Source: Acorus gramineus
Taxonomy: Eukaryota; Streptophyta; Magnoliopsida; Acorales; Acoraceae
NCBI GenBank assembly: GCA_030737835.1
Contig: JAUJYN010000017.1
Span: 2,418,001-2,482,000, forward strand
DNA: 64,000 bases
Direction of reading: 5' to 3'
The notes below the pieces were generated by a model. That model was not told where the DNA came from. It worked only from the letters and a program-made list of their open reading frames with translations, and did no database searches. This document shows, piece after piece, positions 1 through 11,623 of the stretch. Position numbers and translations under genes: made by a program. Position 1 is the first letter of the stretch. Each line of letters opens with the position of its first letter.

Positions 1-2435
1 GCGGGCAGTGCCCCGGGCGTGCAGGCGAGCGGTGCTCGGGCCACTCGGCGACGCGCGCAGGCAGGCAACGCGGGCAGCAGCGCGGGCAGGCTGGCAGGCG
101 CGCAGGGCGCGTGCTGCCAGGCGCGCTGGGTGCGTGTTGCGCGGGCGTGCGCGTGGACACTGGTTGAGGGTCCCGGGTGCTGGGCGCTGAGCGCTGGGCG
201 CTAGGTCGCGGGTACCGGGTGCTGGCCGAGGGTGCTGGGCGCTGGGCGCTGGCGGGCGCAGTCGGGCGCGCAGTCACGCGCGGGTGCGCGTTGGTTCTGG
301 CGCAAGCAGGGGTGCGCGCGGGAGTGCGCGCGGGTGCGCGCGGGCGCGCGCAGGCATGCGCGCGAGCGTGCGCGCGCGCGGCCAGTGCGCCTGGGCGCTG
401 GGCAGGGAACCAGTGCGCGCGCGCGCGTGCATGCGCATGCGTGCGCGTGCTGGGGCGTGCTGGGGCATGCTGGGGCAGTGCGCGGGGTGCTGCGCGAGGG
501 GCGCGGGCTGGATGCGCGGTGCGCGTGGGCGCGCGCAAGCGTGCGCGTGCGTGCGGGTGCGCGTCTGGGCGCGCGGGCAAGCGCGCGGCAGTGCGCCGAT
601 GGTGCCGGGGTGTGTGCGTGCGTGCGCATTCGTGCGTGCGCATGCGGGGGGCCATGTGAATGGCTGCCCGAGGGTTCGGGTAGGTGTCGGGGCACTCGGA
701 CTCGCGTGCGTACGCGCGTGCTCGCATGCGTGCGAGCCCGTATGCATGCTTATCCGAGTTTTGGGTATTTCTGTGCAATTCTATGTATAAATTGTGTGGT
801 TTCTCACCCAGTTGATTACCCTATCTTGCAGATCTTGACGGACGGTCGCGCGACGACCCGATCTCTGGTGAGTGGGACAATCCAACCCAGTAGAGAGGTG
901 TTATACGCACTTGGGCGTATACCGACCTCTCCTGGGGCACCATGGATAGATATTGGCATGTGTAATATGTATATCATGCGAGCATGATTTAATTGTAGAA
1001 TGCATGTTACCCTAGACTTTGCATGTTAGGGACTTGCACCCTTAGGATATGGGTATGAGCCATGCACCATGTCCCCTGTTTTCCATGTTAGGAAGCCTGA
1101 CCGATGAATGTGCCCTGCTAGTTTATTTATTAAATTAAATGCTAGTATTTGTTAAATTGCATGTTATAGTGAATATTATAGGGGAGGGGCCTTGCGAGGA
1201 CAGCGGTGAGACCCGGGTTAGGGTACACCGTGTTCCTTGTTTGGTTGTCGGGGTGTCCTATAACGGGAACTCACGCTGCCCTCCCGAGTTTCTTTCCCCC
1301 AATGATATTCCACCCTTGTTATAACCTTATGCATGTTCCCCGCATCGTAGTTATGCGCCCTGGTGGGTTCTGAGGAATTCAGAACATTAGTGTTGTTATG
1401 ATGTGTTGTTTGCGGATCCGAGTGGATCATATGCGATGGATAGGCTGTTCTGTTCCCTTCGTTGGATCCGTGTAGAGACTACCTCAGCGTTAGACAGGTT
1501 GTCCCGTGCAGGGGCTCCCATTAGTAGGCGCCTCCTGATTTGGTAGAAGGACTGTGCTGAACATGGGAGTGGCCAAACGACCTACGGAGTGGGGAGAGAC
1601 TATCGGTGGACCAAGGGTGACCAACAGCCTAGTCAGTCCCAAGAGCCTATGTCACCCGTTGTAGGGTGAGGGTGAGGGTGTAGTGGGTTGGCGATGAGCG
1701 ACCCGCTGGATTTGTCTATGGATGATTGTCAGTCCCAATATCCTATGTCACCCCTGTTGAAGGGGTGAGGGTGAGGGTGTAGTGGGTTGGCGGAAGCGAC
1801 CCACCGGATTTGTGATTGGATTTTGATTAGTCCCAATATCCTTGGTCACCCATTGAGGGTGAGGGTGAGGGTGTAGTGGGTGGGCGGTAGCGACTCACTA
1901 GTTTGAGGAATTGTTGTTATTTGTGGTTAAGGATTATGTGGTTGTGGATGTTAAGGATTATTTGGTTGTGGTCAATATTGTCTGTGATGCATGGGTTGTG
2001 CCGTTCACTGAGCGTGTGGCTCACCCCTCGCACAATATTTTTTTTCAGTGTCATCTGAGTCGGATCTGGAGGAGCAGCTCCCCGAGGGACTTCATCAGTA
2101 GCGGAGTAGCGCCACGTCCCGCGAGTTGCAGAGACTATCAGCATCCCTTGTACCAGTATGTATTTTCCGTGCTTGGGCACGCGTTTGTGTTGTATTTGGA
2201 TGTCTTTGTATGTATATTGGCTCTCACAGGACATGTGATTATGTATGGAGTCTGTAGTGTGTTTTGATTACAGATTCAGTCTTTAGCTTCCGCATTTGGT
2301 GTATATATCATGTCAGCCCTGCTTTTGTTGTCTGTGTGTCATTCTGGCTGCTTGTGTATGATATTATTGACCTCCTGTGTAGATTCTGATATTATATATA
2401 CACTTGCCGCGTACCGGGGACGCCCGGGCGTGACA
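1..2435 (+). mobile_element. A1 5' LTR, 3' portion (Tekay/Del gypsy)
   Basis: The 3' three-quarters of a forward A1 LTR, cut by the window edge. It ends in GGGCGTGACA at 2435 and is followed directly by a tRNA-iMet primer site, so it is a 5' LTR and not a solo copy. It aligns along its length with the 5' LTR at 51041-54137. In order it holds a very GC-rich alternating CG/TG block (1-760), an acceptor-like TCTTGCAG (824-831), a 36-nt exon-like stretch (832-867), a GTGAGTGG donor, (GGGTGA)n tracts near 1660-1880, the TGAGC hairpin near 2010 and the LTR terminus. The long open frames in the GC-rich block run in several frames on both strands and are compositional. Confidence 0.85.
832..867 (+). 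other. predicted 36-nt leader exon in A1 LTR
   Basis: A 36-nt segment lies between an acceptor-like TTGCAG and a strong donor-like GTGAGT. The same segment with the same length recurs in other A and C copies at 15789-15824, 43924-43959, 52643-52678 and 60638-60673. The splice signals are visible, but splicing itself is inferred. Confidence 0.5.
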
Positions 2436-2742
2436 AAAAAGGTGGTATCAGAGCCTGGTCCTGTCAGAGCCAATGATCTTCTTTCGTAGAGATGTGTCCT
2501 AGGATTTTGATATGAGTATTCTGATCCTAGAGTCTGGTTTTCTTAGGATTGCTGATATGTCTCCTCGTGGAGGACGGCGCGGACATGGTCCCTCTCGACC
2601 TTTGGAGGTTTCCGGACCTACCGGAGGCGAGGAAGCTACTGGAGAGTCCACGGCTGTGAGGCCAGGATCGGCGCAGGAGCCTCCCGCACGGGAACGTGCG
2701 TTCGCTTGGATAGCGGATTCGGTGGAGACTCGGATCAAGGCC
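2436..2742 (+). mobile_element. A1 leader and gag N-terminal remnant
   Basis: The leader and first part of gag of the element whose 5' LTR ends at 2435. The gag start (ATG at 2557) encodes a basic opening, MSPRGGRRGHGPSRPLEVSG, which closely matches the gag start at 54258. Homology to gag ends near 2742, where the sequence passes abruptly into a reverse A2 LTR. The rest of this element is not recognisable to the right. The copy is broken and represented only by its 5' end. Confidence 0.8.
2443..2455 (+). other. primer binding site, tRNA-iMet type
   Basis: TGGTATCAGAGCC starts eight bases after the LTR terminus. It is the standard plant match to the 3' end of initiator methionine tRNA, which primes minus-strand DNA synthesis. 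The same motif sits at 54143-54155 in the near-complete A1 element. Confidence 0.9.
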
Positions 2743-3890
2743 CCGGGCGCACTACCGCGCCCCAGCCCACGCGCCCAGACACGCTGCGGCGCGCGCGTGC
2801 ACCGTGCGTCTAGCCATGCGCGTACCCGCGCGTACTGCGCCCCTGCGCAGCACTCCACGCGCACGCCCGCGCGCACCGCTTGCACTGCGCCCCCATGCAG
2901 CACCCCGCCCGTCTGCGCGTACGCGCGCGCGCCAGCGCTTGCCTGCACGCGTAGACTCGTGTGCACTCGCGCGGATGACCCCGCACGCGTGCCCGAGCCC
3001 TTCCCACCCCCTCCTCAGCCCACCCTCACCCCCCTAACACCCATGCAAGCATGCATACCCAAATACACACCCTATACAAGCATCTAACCTAGCTAGGGGA
3101 GGAGAATGACTTACCCAAAAGGAGAGGAAAGGAAAGGGAGGGAACTCGGGTGCCCTTCGCGCACCGAATCGCCGCCACCAAGACCACCACCACCTCAGCC
3201 TCTAACAAGGCTTAAAGAGGGCTGAAACAGGGGAGAAGGGAGACCATGAGAGGAGGTCAACAAAGGGGAAATCAAAAACAAAACCATGGAAAGGTAGATC
3301 TTACCCCTACCAATCTTTTCTTCTTCAATGGCTTTCCATTTCAACCTCTTCTACTAGCTCTAATGGAAAGAAATAACAAGAGGGAGAGAGGGATCTTTTT
3401 GTGTGTGAGAGAGAGGAAGAGAAGAGAAGAGAAGAAGTGGGCGTCCAAGGTTGCACACACACACACACACACTCACACACTCACACACTTAGGGCTTTTT
3501 AGGTTTTTGGTGAGATTGACTTTGGGTCAACCTAACCACACTAACAAACAAAGTGATTTGACCAAGTCAATGGTCAAACTTGACTTGGTCAAAGTCATCT
3601 TTGACTTGGTCAAGTCTCCCAATGACTTTTCGCTTGGTCAAAACCCGGATACGATTCAGAACTGCCAAATTCTGAAACGTTACTGGAATTCGATGAAATT
3701 TTTGTGAGTGGATTGAAATAGCACCAGGACACATAATGTGCAGTTAGATTTTCAATCGGAGTTCTCAAGCTCAGGATGATAGCTAAAATTCCAAATTTTA
3801 GCGGTTCCGATCGAAAAAAAGGAAAAGTTGAAAAACTGCCAGAAATGTCCCAAAGGTGATCAGAAGGCTAAAAGTGACACATATATAACA
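2743..3890 (-). mobile_element. A2 LTR piece, reverse
   Basis: Reverse-oriented 5' portion of an A2-type LTR. It ends in AAAGTGACACATATATAACA, the reverse complement of the family start TGTTATATATGTGTCACTTT. It aligns with 62135-63111 and, in reverse complement, with 34950-35692. Reading right to left it contains the LTR start, a W-box-rich stretch (3480-3630), a CA-rich microsatellite near 3455-3490 and part of the GC-rich block (2743-3000). The other half of this LTR is absent here. It abuts copia sequence on the right. Confidence 0.8.
3455..3490. repeat. CA/CACT microsatellite
   Basis: A run of CA dinucleotides passing into CACT units inside the reverse A2 LTR. Equivalent GT and CA runs appear in related LTRs near 35358-35390 and 62680-62710, so it is an inherited, length-variable part of the LTR. 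Confidence 0.8.
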
Positions 3891-5238
3891 CAATCAATAC
3901 TCGAATGGTTGAGATATGAGCAACTGGTGTATAGGTGTCAAAGAAGTCAACTCCCTTCTTCTTAGTGAAACCCTTTGAAACTAGTCCGGCCTTGAACTTC
4001 TCCACATAACCATTGGCTTTGAGCCTTCGTTTGAAGACCCACTTGTAGCCTTCGTTTGGCTCCTCTTGGAAGATCCACCAACACCCATGTGCCATTCGCC
4101 ATGATAAACTCCATCTCGTCATTCACGGCCTCCCTCCAGAGATGAGCATCTCTAGACTTCATCGCTTCCTCGAACGATTGTGGATCACCTTCGACGTTGT
4201 ATGCCACGAAGTCAGGCCAAAAGGACTTGCTCTTTCTAATTCTCTTCAGTAAAGGCTGATCTGCATCAACCTCCTTCTCAGCTTGCGTTGGATCAGGATT
4301 GGGGACAGCATGGTCCTCGTCTGCGATCTTCTTCTCGTTTTGTGCATTCTCAAGTCGGTCTTCGAGAACAATATTTTTATCCTTCACAAACTTGTCTTTG
4401 AAGAACTCAGCATCTCGAGCTTCAATGAAAACATTGGTGTCTAAATCTAAAAACCTTAGAGCACTACTATTCTCGACATGACTCAAGAAGATGCACTTTG
4501 TGGCTTTTGGACCCAGCTTTGGCCTCTTTAAGTCTGGTAGACGAACATAGGCCAAACACCCCCACACTTTGAGAGAATTCAATTGTGGTGGGTATTTAAA
4601 CCACAACTCGAATGGAGTGACTTTGGTCTTGGAGTGTGGAACTCTGTTTAGGATGAAGTTCACCATTAGCAATGCTTCACCCCAATAATTTACATAACCT
4701 AGTCTAAGATGCCACAACACAAGGGAATAAGCAGAAGAACTGATTTTATTCACTTCATTGACTGGGGTTGTAACGCTGAGTTTGAACATCCCATCGGTAC
4801 AGTAGCCAGATCCAAAGTACACATTTTTGAAAGACATAATTATCTTTCCGCCTTTGATATCCAAGCGCATACTCGCATTGCTGAGTAGACTCCTGGATAT
4901 CAGATTCTTGGAGATTGTAGGCACATGCTTTACATTCTCCAGAATTAGAGTCTTCTACATTCTCCAGAGTTAGAGTCTTCCCAGAGGTCAATGCCAGCAC
5001 AACTATTCCTACGCCGATAACATCATCCTTGGATTGGTTTGCCATGCTGACATTTTCCTTGACTTTGGCATAGGTGGAATACAGAGCTTTGTTGGCGCAA
5101 ACATGACAACTAGCTCCGCTATCAATCCACCAATCTGTGTCCTTGCTCAGTGTGAATACTTGCGAGATCATTGCAACAAGATTGATAGGTTCTGCAGCGG
5201 GACTCACTGGTGTCATGAGTTGGTTCACTTGGTCCTTC
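3891..5238 (-). mobile_element. Ty1/copia pol remnant, reverse
   Basis: Minus-strand copia polyprotein sequence. Reading right to left, I see a protease segment with WWIDSGASCHVC (about 5100-5140), a gag-pre-integrase motif LWHLRLGYVNY (about 4690-4720), integrase-side sequence with LNRVPHSKTKVTPFELW (about 4600-4640), and the start of reverse transcriptase with VNDEMEFIMANGTWVLVDLP (about 4070-4130) and FDTYTPVAHISTIRVL near 3900. Integrase before RT is the copia order. The frame is broken in several places and the element is old. It stops at 3890 against an LTR. The gag end of the same element lies at 10829-11623, beyond the C1 insertion. I did not assign a copia lineage. Confidence 0.85.
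5234..5238. repeat. target-site duplication CCTTC, left copy
   Basis: CCTTC at 5234-5238 and again at 10829-10833 flanks the C1 insertion. The copia sequence resumes on the far side, which fixes the insertion borders precisely. Confidence 0.85.
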
Positions 5239-7060
5239 TGTGATGAATCTGCAGGATACTGGAGTTCCAATGGTTATAGTTGAGCGACCTATCTCTGGCG
5301 GCATGTGAAGCACAGTTGTGGATACTGTCGCGTTTTGCTCCACATTGATCGCAAATGAGGAGACGCGATGCTAACGTTCGTGATGGGACTCAACCGCCTT
5401 ATCAGATAGATGACGTCGCATAGGCATTGTCGAGGTTCGACAACCCCTTATTGCGTGTCTTGTGGATTAAGTGCGGTTGAGCGGCTTACCAAGCATGTAA
5501 GTGTCATCATGAGCGCCAGCCATGCTCGAGGAGCAGAATCTGGACTTAATCATTCAAAGAATTGTTTTGATCTCCCCGTGAGGGTTGAAGATCAGGTACC
5601 CCTTGCTGTGAATTGATGATCTATTTGACCAGCTCTGGGAGCGAGTGTCTTCTGTTAGATCAATCTTCGCACAAGGGTACCACAAGTTGGAGATCCGGTA
5701 GATGGCCTTTCATGACCGTTTCAGGCACTACGAGTTTTAGGTACTGCTGTCAGGGTTGATGAATGGGCCGGATGCCTTCGTGGATCTCAAAAGTTTTATT
5801 GGGCCTCCATAGACTACTTTGAGGTAGTCTTCATTGAGATTGCTAGTGGTGCGATCAAAAAGTGATATGGGTGACCTTGTTTCCCCAGGATGGCATGCCC
5901 TCAGGCAAAGTTCGAGAATCATCATCGCGTTGGAAAGCGTCAGTCCATGGAGATTCCTCAGTGGACGTGGGAGTGGGTTATCAGGGATTGTTGCGGACTC
6001 GCTAATGTCACATTCGGGTCACGACGCCGTCTAGGTGATCATTGACCGACTGACTAAGTCCGTGCTTCCCTCCCTAATCCGACTGATTGAGTCTCTGGAT
6101 GCCTTGACGTGGGTTTTCACCTTCGCGATTGTTCGTCTTCATGGCACTCCGGTCGGCGCTATTTTCGGTTGAGACGCGAAGGTATCTTTGAGGTTATGGC
6201 GCAGCCTTGGCAGGCTTTGGCGCGAGCCTCCATTTAAGTATAGCGTTTCATCGCCGATGGACAGCCAGACAAAGAGGATGATTCAGACCTTGGAGGACAT
6301 GCTAAGTGCCTGCGTGCTCGATGATAAGGGCAGTTGGGTGAGGCACCACCCATTTGTTGGGGTATGCCTGCAAGACGACTGCCATTCGAGCATCCTGATG
6401 GTACTGTGAAAGGCACTCTACATGCGCAGTTTTATACCTCCCTTGTGTTGGGACGGTTGAGGAGCGCCAGTTGGAGGGGCCACAAGTTATTTATTTGACC
6501 TTGCAGTGGCCAGGTTGGTTCATGTGTGCATCCGCACCTCCCAGAATCGATAGAAGGGCTACGCAGGTCATCGTCGCCAGGAGCTTACCTTCGGGTTTGG
6601 CGACCATGTTTTCCTGAAGGTGTCCCAGTTTAAGGGCATCCTCTGTTTTGACGTTCGGGGCAAGCTGAGTTGGCTCTTCAATGGGACTGTTTCTCGTCAT
6701 TTAGTAGATTGGGGAGGTGGCTTGTCATTTAGCCTTTCCCCCACAACTGGCTCATGCACACGTCGTCGTCCTTGTTTCATGGCTGTGGCGTTATGTCCAC
6801 GATCCTGCTCATGTCATTCTGTTCGACCGCCTCATCCTCGAGCTGGATTTGTCGTTCGTGGAGCAGTGGATCGAGGTCAAGGACCAGCGTGAGAAGAGGC
6901 TCCACGCTAAGACCGTTCCTTTGATTAGAGTGTGTCGGTAGCGCCAGTCTGGTGCATAGACCACTTGGAAGCAAAAGGTCTATGCGTGATACTGGCTGTG
7001 TTCGGCCTCCCCTTTGGGTTTCCTTAAATTTCGAGGACTAAATTTCCTAAGGGGGGAGAA
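5239..7060 (+). pseudogene. C1 internal region: decayed RT- and integrase-like remnant
   Basis: Noncoding remnant of a Tekay/Del pol. Short stretches recall the A1 pol: an RT-like part near 5600-5790 (the LFDQL and RYGHYEF regions), an integrase-core-like part near 5930-6420 that includes SQTKRMIQTLEDMLSACVLD (about 6262-6320), and a C-terminal part near 6640-6960 with RYVHDPAHVI and KRLHAKTVPLI. It has many breaks and no usable reading frame. The reverse copy at 31346-33190 has the same layout and the same kind of decay, so the decay predates the spread of these copies. Confidence 0.75.
7049..7060 (+). other. polypurine tract of C1
   Basis: AAGGGGGGAGAA lies directly before the LTR start TGTTATGCC. 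This is the usual position for plus-strand priming, and it matches the tract before the 3' LTR of the A1 element (59050-59062). Confidence 0.85.
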
Positions 7061-10000
7061 TGTTATGCCTGTGTCATTTGGAGCCTTATTTTTTTTTATC
7101 GGAGTCGCTAAAATTTTGGGTTTTAGCCACCTACAGGAGTTGGAGTGCTCTGATTGAAAATTTGGCTACATAATTTTTCTCCTAGAAGTTATGCATTTCC
7201 GATTTGGTATTTGGATTTAATTTTGTTAAAATCCAAGATGAAGAGGTTTAAATATGATTTTATCATGAGATGCTCAGTTTTGAGTTAGCTTTCATACAAA
7301 AGTGGAATTAGATCAACTGGATTCATGTAGTAAAAGTTATGTGTATTTTTCAAGTATACCTCAGGGATGAAAAATTCTGGCAGCAGCCCTGTTCAATGTT
7401 TAGCTCACATTTCGGAATAGCTAGAGCGATTATGTGATCTTGACATGAACATAAAAGTTGTAGATATTTTTCTTGGCTTTCCAGTGGATTTTGAATTGTG
7501 CAATTCGGAGCTATATTGAAGAAGTTATGGCTGTTCTAGTGAAGCATGTACAGAATTTTGGGTCATGGACGATTTTTGTCCTTTGAACCCCACTTTGGCT
7601 ATATATTGTCCTCCCCCCCCCCCCCCCCCCAAATGTCTCCTCTCTCACTCTTTTTGGTCCAGCCCTCTTGAGTGTGTTTGGTAGAGTTTTAGAAGGGGAA
7701 GATGAGGAAGAAGTGCTTGGAAGAGCAAAGAAGAGAAGGTGTGTGCCATTGTTGTTGTCTCTTCCCTCTCCTCCTCCTATTGCTCCCCCCCTAATGTTAT
7801 CCATGGATCCCCCCTCCCCTCTGGTTCAGCAAGAAGAAGAGGAATGAAGGCTGAAGTGGTGGTAGTGGTGGTGGTGGTCGAGGTGGTCATGGGCGTGCTT
7901 GCGAGCTCCCACACCTCCCCCTTCCATTTCTCCTTCTCTTGGTAAGCTTTCCCCTCTTCTTTTTTTCTGGTTTTTCAGCTCATTGGGTGTGTTGGGAGGT
8001 GGTGCATGCTAAGTGTTTGTGTTTTGGTTTGTGTGTGCTTGGTTGCTTGGGTGTAGGGGTGTCGGCATGCCCGTGTGTCTGCTGCCCTGTGTGTGCTGCC
8101 TGTGCCCAGCATGCTCTGTCTGCTGCCCTGCCAGCACCAGCACTCATGCCCAGCAGCTGTGCCTAGCGTGCCCAGCGGCTGTGCCCAGCATGCCCTGCAC
8201 CTGTGCCCATCGTGCCCTGCGCCTGTACCCAGCGTGCCCTACGGCGTGCCCTGCGTCTGTGCCCAGTGCGTCCTGCACCTGTGCCCAGTGCGTCCTGCGA
8301 CGTTCCCTGCGACTGTGCCCAGTGCGTCCTGCGACGTTCCCTGTGACTGTGCCCAGCACGCCTTGCCCTGCCTGTGCAACCCGAGTGCTGCCCCGCGTGT
8401 GCGTGCCTCCCTCTGCATGCGTGCTGCCCCGCTTGCCCAGCTTGCGTGCTGCCTCGTGATGCGCGATGACCCGGGTTGGGGTGAGTGGTTTGATCCAACC
8501 CCTCAAGATGCGCTCGACGCGCGAAGTCGTGCGTTGCACATCGATGGGGCACCCTAGCTATACTACTTGTGTAGATAAGTAGTATGGCCATGCTTAAACT
8601 ATAATATGTTAGATATCTTGCATGCTAGGCTTATATTGCATGTATTGTATCCGTGTATGGATGTATAGAATAGGCATGCCTTAGGTAGTATTGTAATACT
8701 ACTCCCACCATATTAATTGGAGTATCCAGCATGATTAAGTCTGGGTTAATAACGGGCACCTGCCTAACATTCCCTTGTGATAAGACTCTAGGGTGTGGTG
8801 TAGTTGTTGCGCCCATGCTAATGGGGCAAAGCTATGACCAACTTCAAGAGATGATGATCTCTCTCTCGCCCTCTCCCTCTGCACGAACTGAGTAAGTAGA
8901 GGTGATTTCCTACTCGACTCGGATTCGTTTGGAATATTGGCATGCACCTGTTAGTGCGCGAGATCGCGCTTGACCCTTCCCTTTTAAGTTGGTGATATCC
9001 AACGAATGCTTAAGTAATGGCCATGTATGCATGTTGTATGATTTATTGTTTATGATGTAAATCCATGTTAGGGAGTATCCCTATAATTATTTGATAGGTT
9101 ATCGTGCATGTAGTTCATGTACATAACTAAGATATAATTCTCCTGGATATATATGCACATGTTAAAACTGATTAGGCCTATCTGAAATAGGCGTGGGTAT
9201 GACCCGTTGTCGGGTTGTACCTTATTAGTTAGACCGCTAGCGACGTAATCGCCCCCGTGCATCCGAGCGATGCACTCGTTTGGAATTTAGGAGAATTCAT
9301 TATCTTATCGGTTTTGTTAAGCCGATAGTTATGGCATTAAGCTAGGCCTACCCGTGCTAGGCGTGTATATGAACCGCCTGTTGGGTTATGTGCCTTGGGA
9401 TTATTTCTGCGTGAGAGCAGAGGCAACCCCCTTGTGTCTGAGCGACGCAACCATGCGGGAGTACAAGAGTATTCGATATAATCGATATGTGATTATCGAG
9501 AGTAGTTGTTTTTCCATTGGGTTCGCTTTGCGAACATGGAGTGTTTCCTCCCAATGTCGTCCGTGTTGAAGCGGCCTGGGTTGTAGCTGTCCTGACAAAG
9601 GGCCCCCACCTGTAGGTACTATCGATGCATGCGACAAGATGTACTAATAATGGGGGAATACCAGGTAGAGGCTACCCAGGAGAGGGCTAACAAATGATAT
9701 TGCGAGCGTGAAATCGTTCTCCCCTTCATTGGATCCGATGTAGGAACTCCCCGACGTTGGAAAAGCTGTCCTGACAGAGGGCTCCCATCCGTAGATACCA
9801 CCGATGCGTTCGGAAGCGTACTGATCGTGGGAGTATACCAGGTAGAGGCTACCCGGGGAAAGGGCTACCGGTGGACCAAGGGTGTAGAGGAGTCTAATCT
9901 CTCCAAAAGTCCTATGTCACCTCTAAAGGGTGAGGGTGAGGATGAGGTGAAGACACGTCGCCGCGTGACCCATTCGTTGTTCGTCCGTTCCCATAGTTGT

Positions 10001-10828
10001 TGGGTCTGGTTGCGTATCGATGTTCAAAGACATCGTTGGGTAGTTATCTTGATGTAGATGAGCCTGTAGTGTTGTGTAGACCAGTAATTCCGGGTCTCTT
10101 CAACCAACGGTATGGTCTCTCCCCAAGAGTCCCAAGAGTCTCCCTTCAGGAGTGAGGGTGAGGGTGAGGTTGGTGATCCAGTAGTGTTGTGTGGACAAGT
10201 AATTCCGCGTCTCTTCGACCAACGGTATGGTCTCTCCCCAAAAGTCCCAAGAGTTTTCCTCCGGGAGTGAGGGTGAGGGTGAGGTTGGTTGCGCCGCCGC
10301 GTGACCTTGTTATCCATTGGGTTTCTACCCATGTTTTCCTTGAAAGGAAATTGCTTTAGTATTGAACTGTTGTATCGGTGATTGGTTTCCAGCCCCTCAC
10401 TGAGCTTGTAGCTCACCCCTCGCATACTGTTTTTTTTACAAGGGCAATGTTGGGAGTGGTGCTGGAGCTTCCCTATGGTGTGGTCTTATGTGCGTGGAGC
10501 CTTTTGTCCGGCGGGTGGCGAGTGCGAGGCTGTCAGCAGTCCTAGAGTCATTTTATGTATTGTAAATCGTGCATGTGGCACAGGTTGTATTTTATTTGGT
10601 CTAGACTTGGCTCTCATAGAATAGTGATTGTGTATTCGAGTCTGTAATAATGTTTTTGGTTTACAGACATTGGTGATATCTTATGCTTCCGCTTTTCAGT
10701 TGAGTTATCAGTTATCATTGGTTTGCTAGCTTGTGTATTGTTTATTGGAGTCATTATTGATCTCTTGTACTTGATAGTTGATACTATATATTACCACGTC
10801 TCGGGGACGGCCGCCTTGGGGCGTGACA
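7061..10828 (+). mobile_element. C1 3' LTR, complete (about 3.77 kb)
   Basis: It starts TGTTATGCCTGTGTCATTTG and ends GGGCGTGACA. Visible parts are a TATA-like GCTATATATTG near 7598-7608, a long C run near 7611-7630, a donor-like GGTAAGC near 7941, a GC-rich block with short tandem repeats (8110-8440), a donor-like GGTGAGTGG near 8480, (GGGTGA)n tracts (9930-9960 and 10140-10290), hairpin TGAGC-TTGTA-GCTCA (10401-10415), a polypyrimidine stretch, and a second hairpin GTCTGTAA...TTACAGAC near 10643-10671. It serves as the reference full-length C LTR in this window. Confidence 0.85.
8110..8380 (+). repeat. short GC-rich tandem repeats in C1 LTR
   Basis: Degenerate units of about 20-24 bases built on TGTGCCCAGCRTGCCCTGC repeat ten or more times between the predicted first donor and the second donor of the LTR leader. 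C5 and C9 carry a different, 62-base tandem repeat at the equivalent place. Open frames across this block are repeat artefacts. Confidence 0.7.
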
Positions 10829-11623
10829 CCTTCAATCGGCACTCTCGAGCAAAGTGACCCGGCTTGTAGCAGAGCCCCATCGTCTTCTTCTTCGCCTTCG
10901 GGTTTGAAACCTTCAAATTCTTTGGATCAGAATTCTTAGGTTTCTTACCCTTTTTCTTGAACCTCCTTTGATCGGTCTTGCACTCCACCATGTTGGCCTG
11001 AGTGGACTGCGATGCGAGGGCATCTAGTTTGGCCTTGGTCCCTGACTCGTCCTTGATGTGGATGAAACGAGTTAACTCCTTGAGGCTCACTTTATGCTTC
11101 TTTCGGTGCATCTCGTTCGTGAAGCCAAGCCACGATGGTGGCAACTTGTTGATGATAGCACCAACCATGAAGCCTCAAGGTAGCTCCATGTCCTCCTTGA
11201 CTTCAACTTCAACGCCTTCATTTGAATCTCCTTGACTTGAGGCAGAATTTGCTTCCCATCCTCAAACTTCAAGTTGAGGAAGTTATTGACGAGGAAAGTC
11301 TTTGAAAGCTCCTCCTCTGCCTTGTATTGCTTCTCAAGCTCCTCCTAGATCTCTCTAGCAAAAGAGACCTTGTTGAAGTTGTCCGCCAGGGAGTTGTCGA
11401 GTGAGTTCATGATGCATGAACGACAGAGAGAGTTAGCTTTCTTCCACAACACCAGTTTCTTCTAGAATGCAGTCTCCTCAGATGGTTCATCGTCCATCAG
11501 GATGTGGAAGACCTTCAAAAGTTGAAGAGTGAAGATGATCTTCCTCTTCCATGCATTGAAGTCGGTGCCATCGAACTTGTCCAATTTGGACACATCCACC
11601 CCCATCATAATTGACAGATCCAT
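10829..11623 (-). pseudogene. Ty1/copia gag remnant, reverse
   Basis: The gag end of the copia element whose pol lies at 3891-5238. On the minus strand it starts near 11623 with MDLSIMMGVDVSKLDKFDG and runs left to a CCHC zinc knuckle, CYKPGHFARECR, near 10835-10870, then meets the C1 insertion. A lysine-rich stretch (KKKGKKPKN) precedes the knuckle, as is common for RNA-binding gag tails. It is broken in several places. Gag normally packages element RNA into cytoplasmic particles, and this copy is a fossil. Confidence 0.8.

Larger units (their letters stand above)
5239..10828 (+). mobile_element. C1: one-LTR Tekay-related element inside copia
   Basis: A forward C-family insertion bounded by the exact duplication CCTTC. 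It runs from internal sequence (starting TGTGATGAATC) through a decayed pol remnant and a polypurine tract into one complete 3' LTR ending GGGCGTGACA. No 5' LTR or primer site lies between the left duplication and the internal region, so the inserted unit seems to have carried one LTR only. It is broken, with many breaks in the coding remnant. It is younger than the copia element it interrupts. Confidence 0.8.

Noticed and set aside
8-790. Long Arg/Ala/Cys-rich open frames on both strands in the first 0.8 kb, and similar frames near 13.7-14.9, 20.2-21.0, 38.2-38.7, 50.5-51.2 and 51.8-52.6 kb
   Set aside because: They follow the alternating GC-rich LTR block, run in several frames on both strands at once and have low-complexity composition. 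They are compositional artefacts.
2512-3087. Open frame combining a gag start with GC-rich sequence
   Set aside because: It crosses the junction at about 2742 between an A1 gag remnant and a reverse A2 LTR, so the downstream part is not protein-coding.
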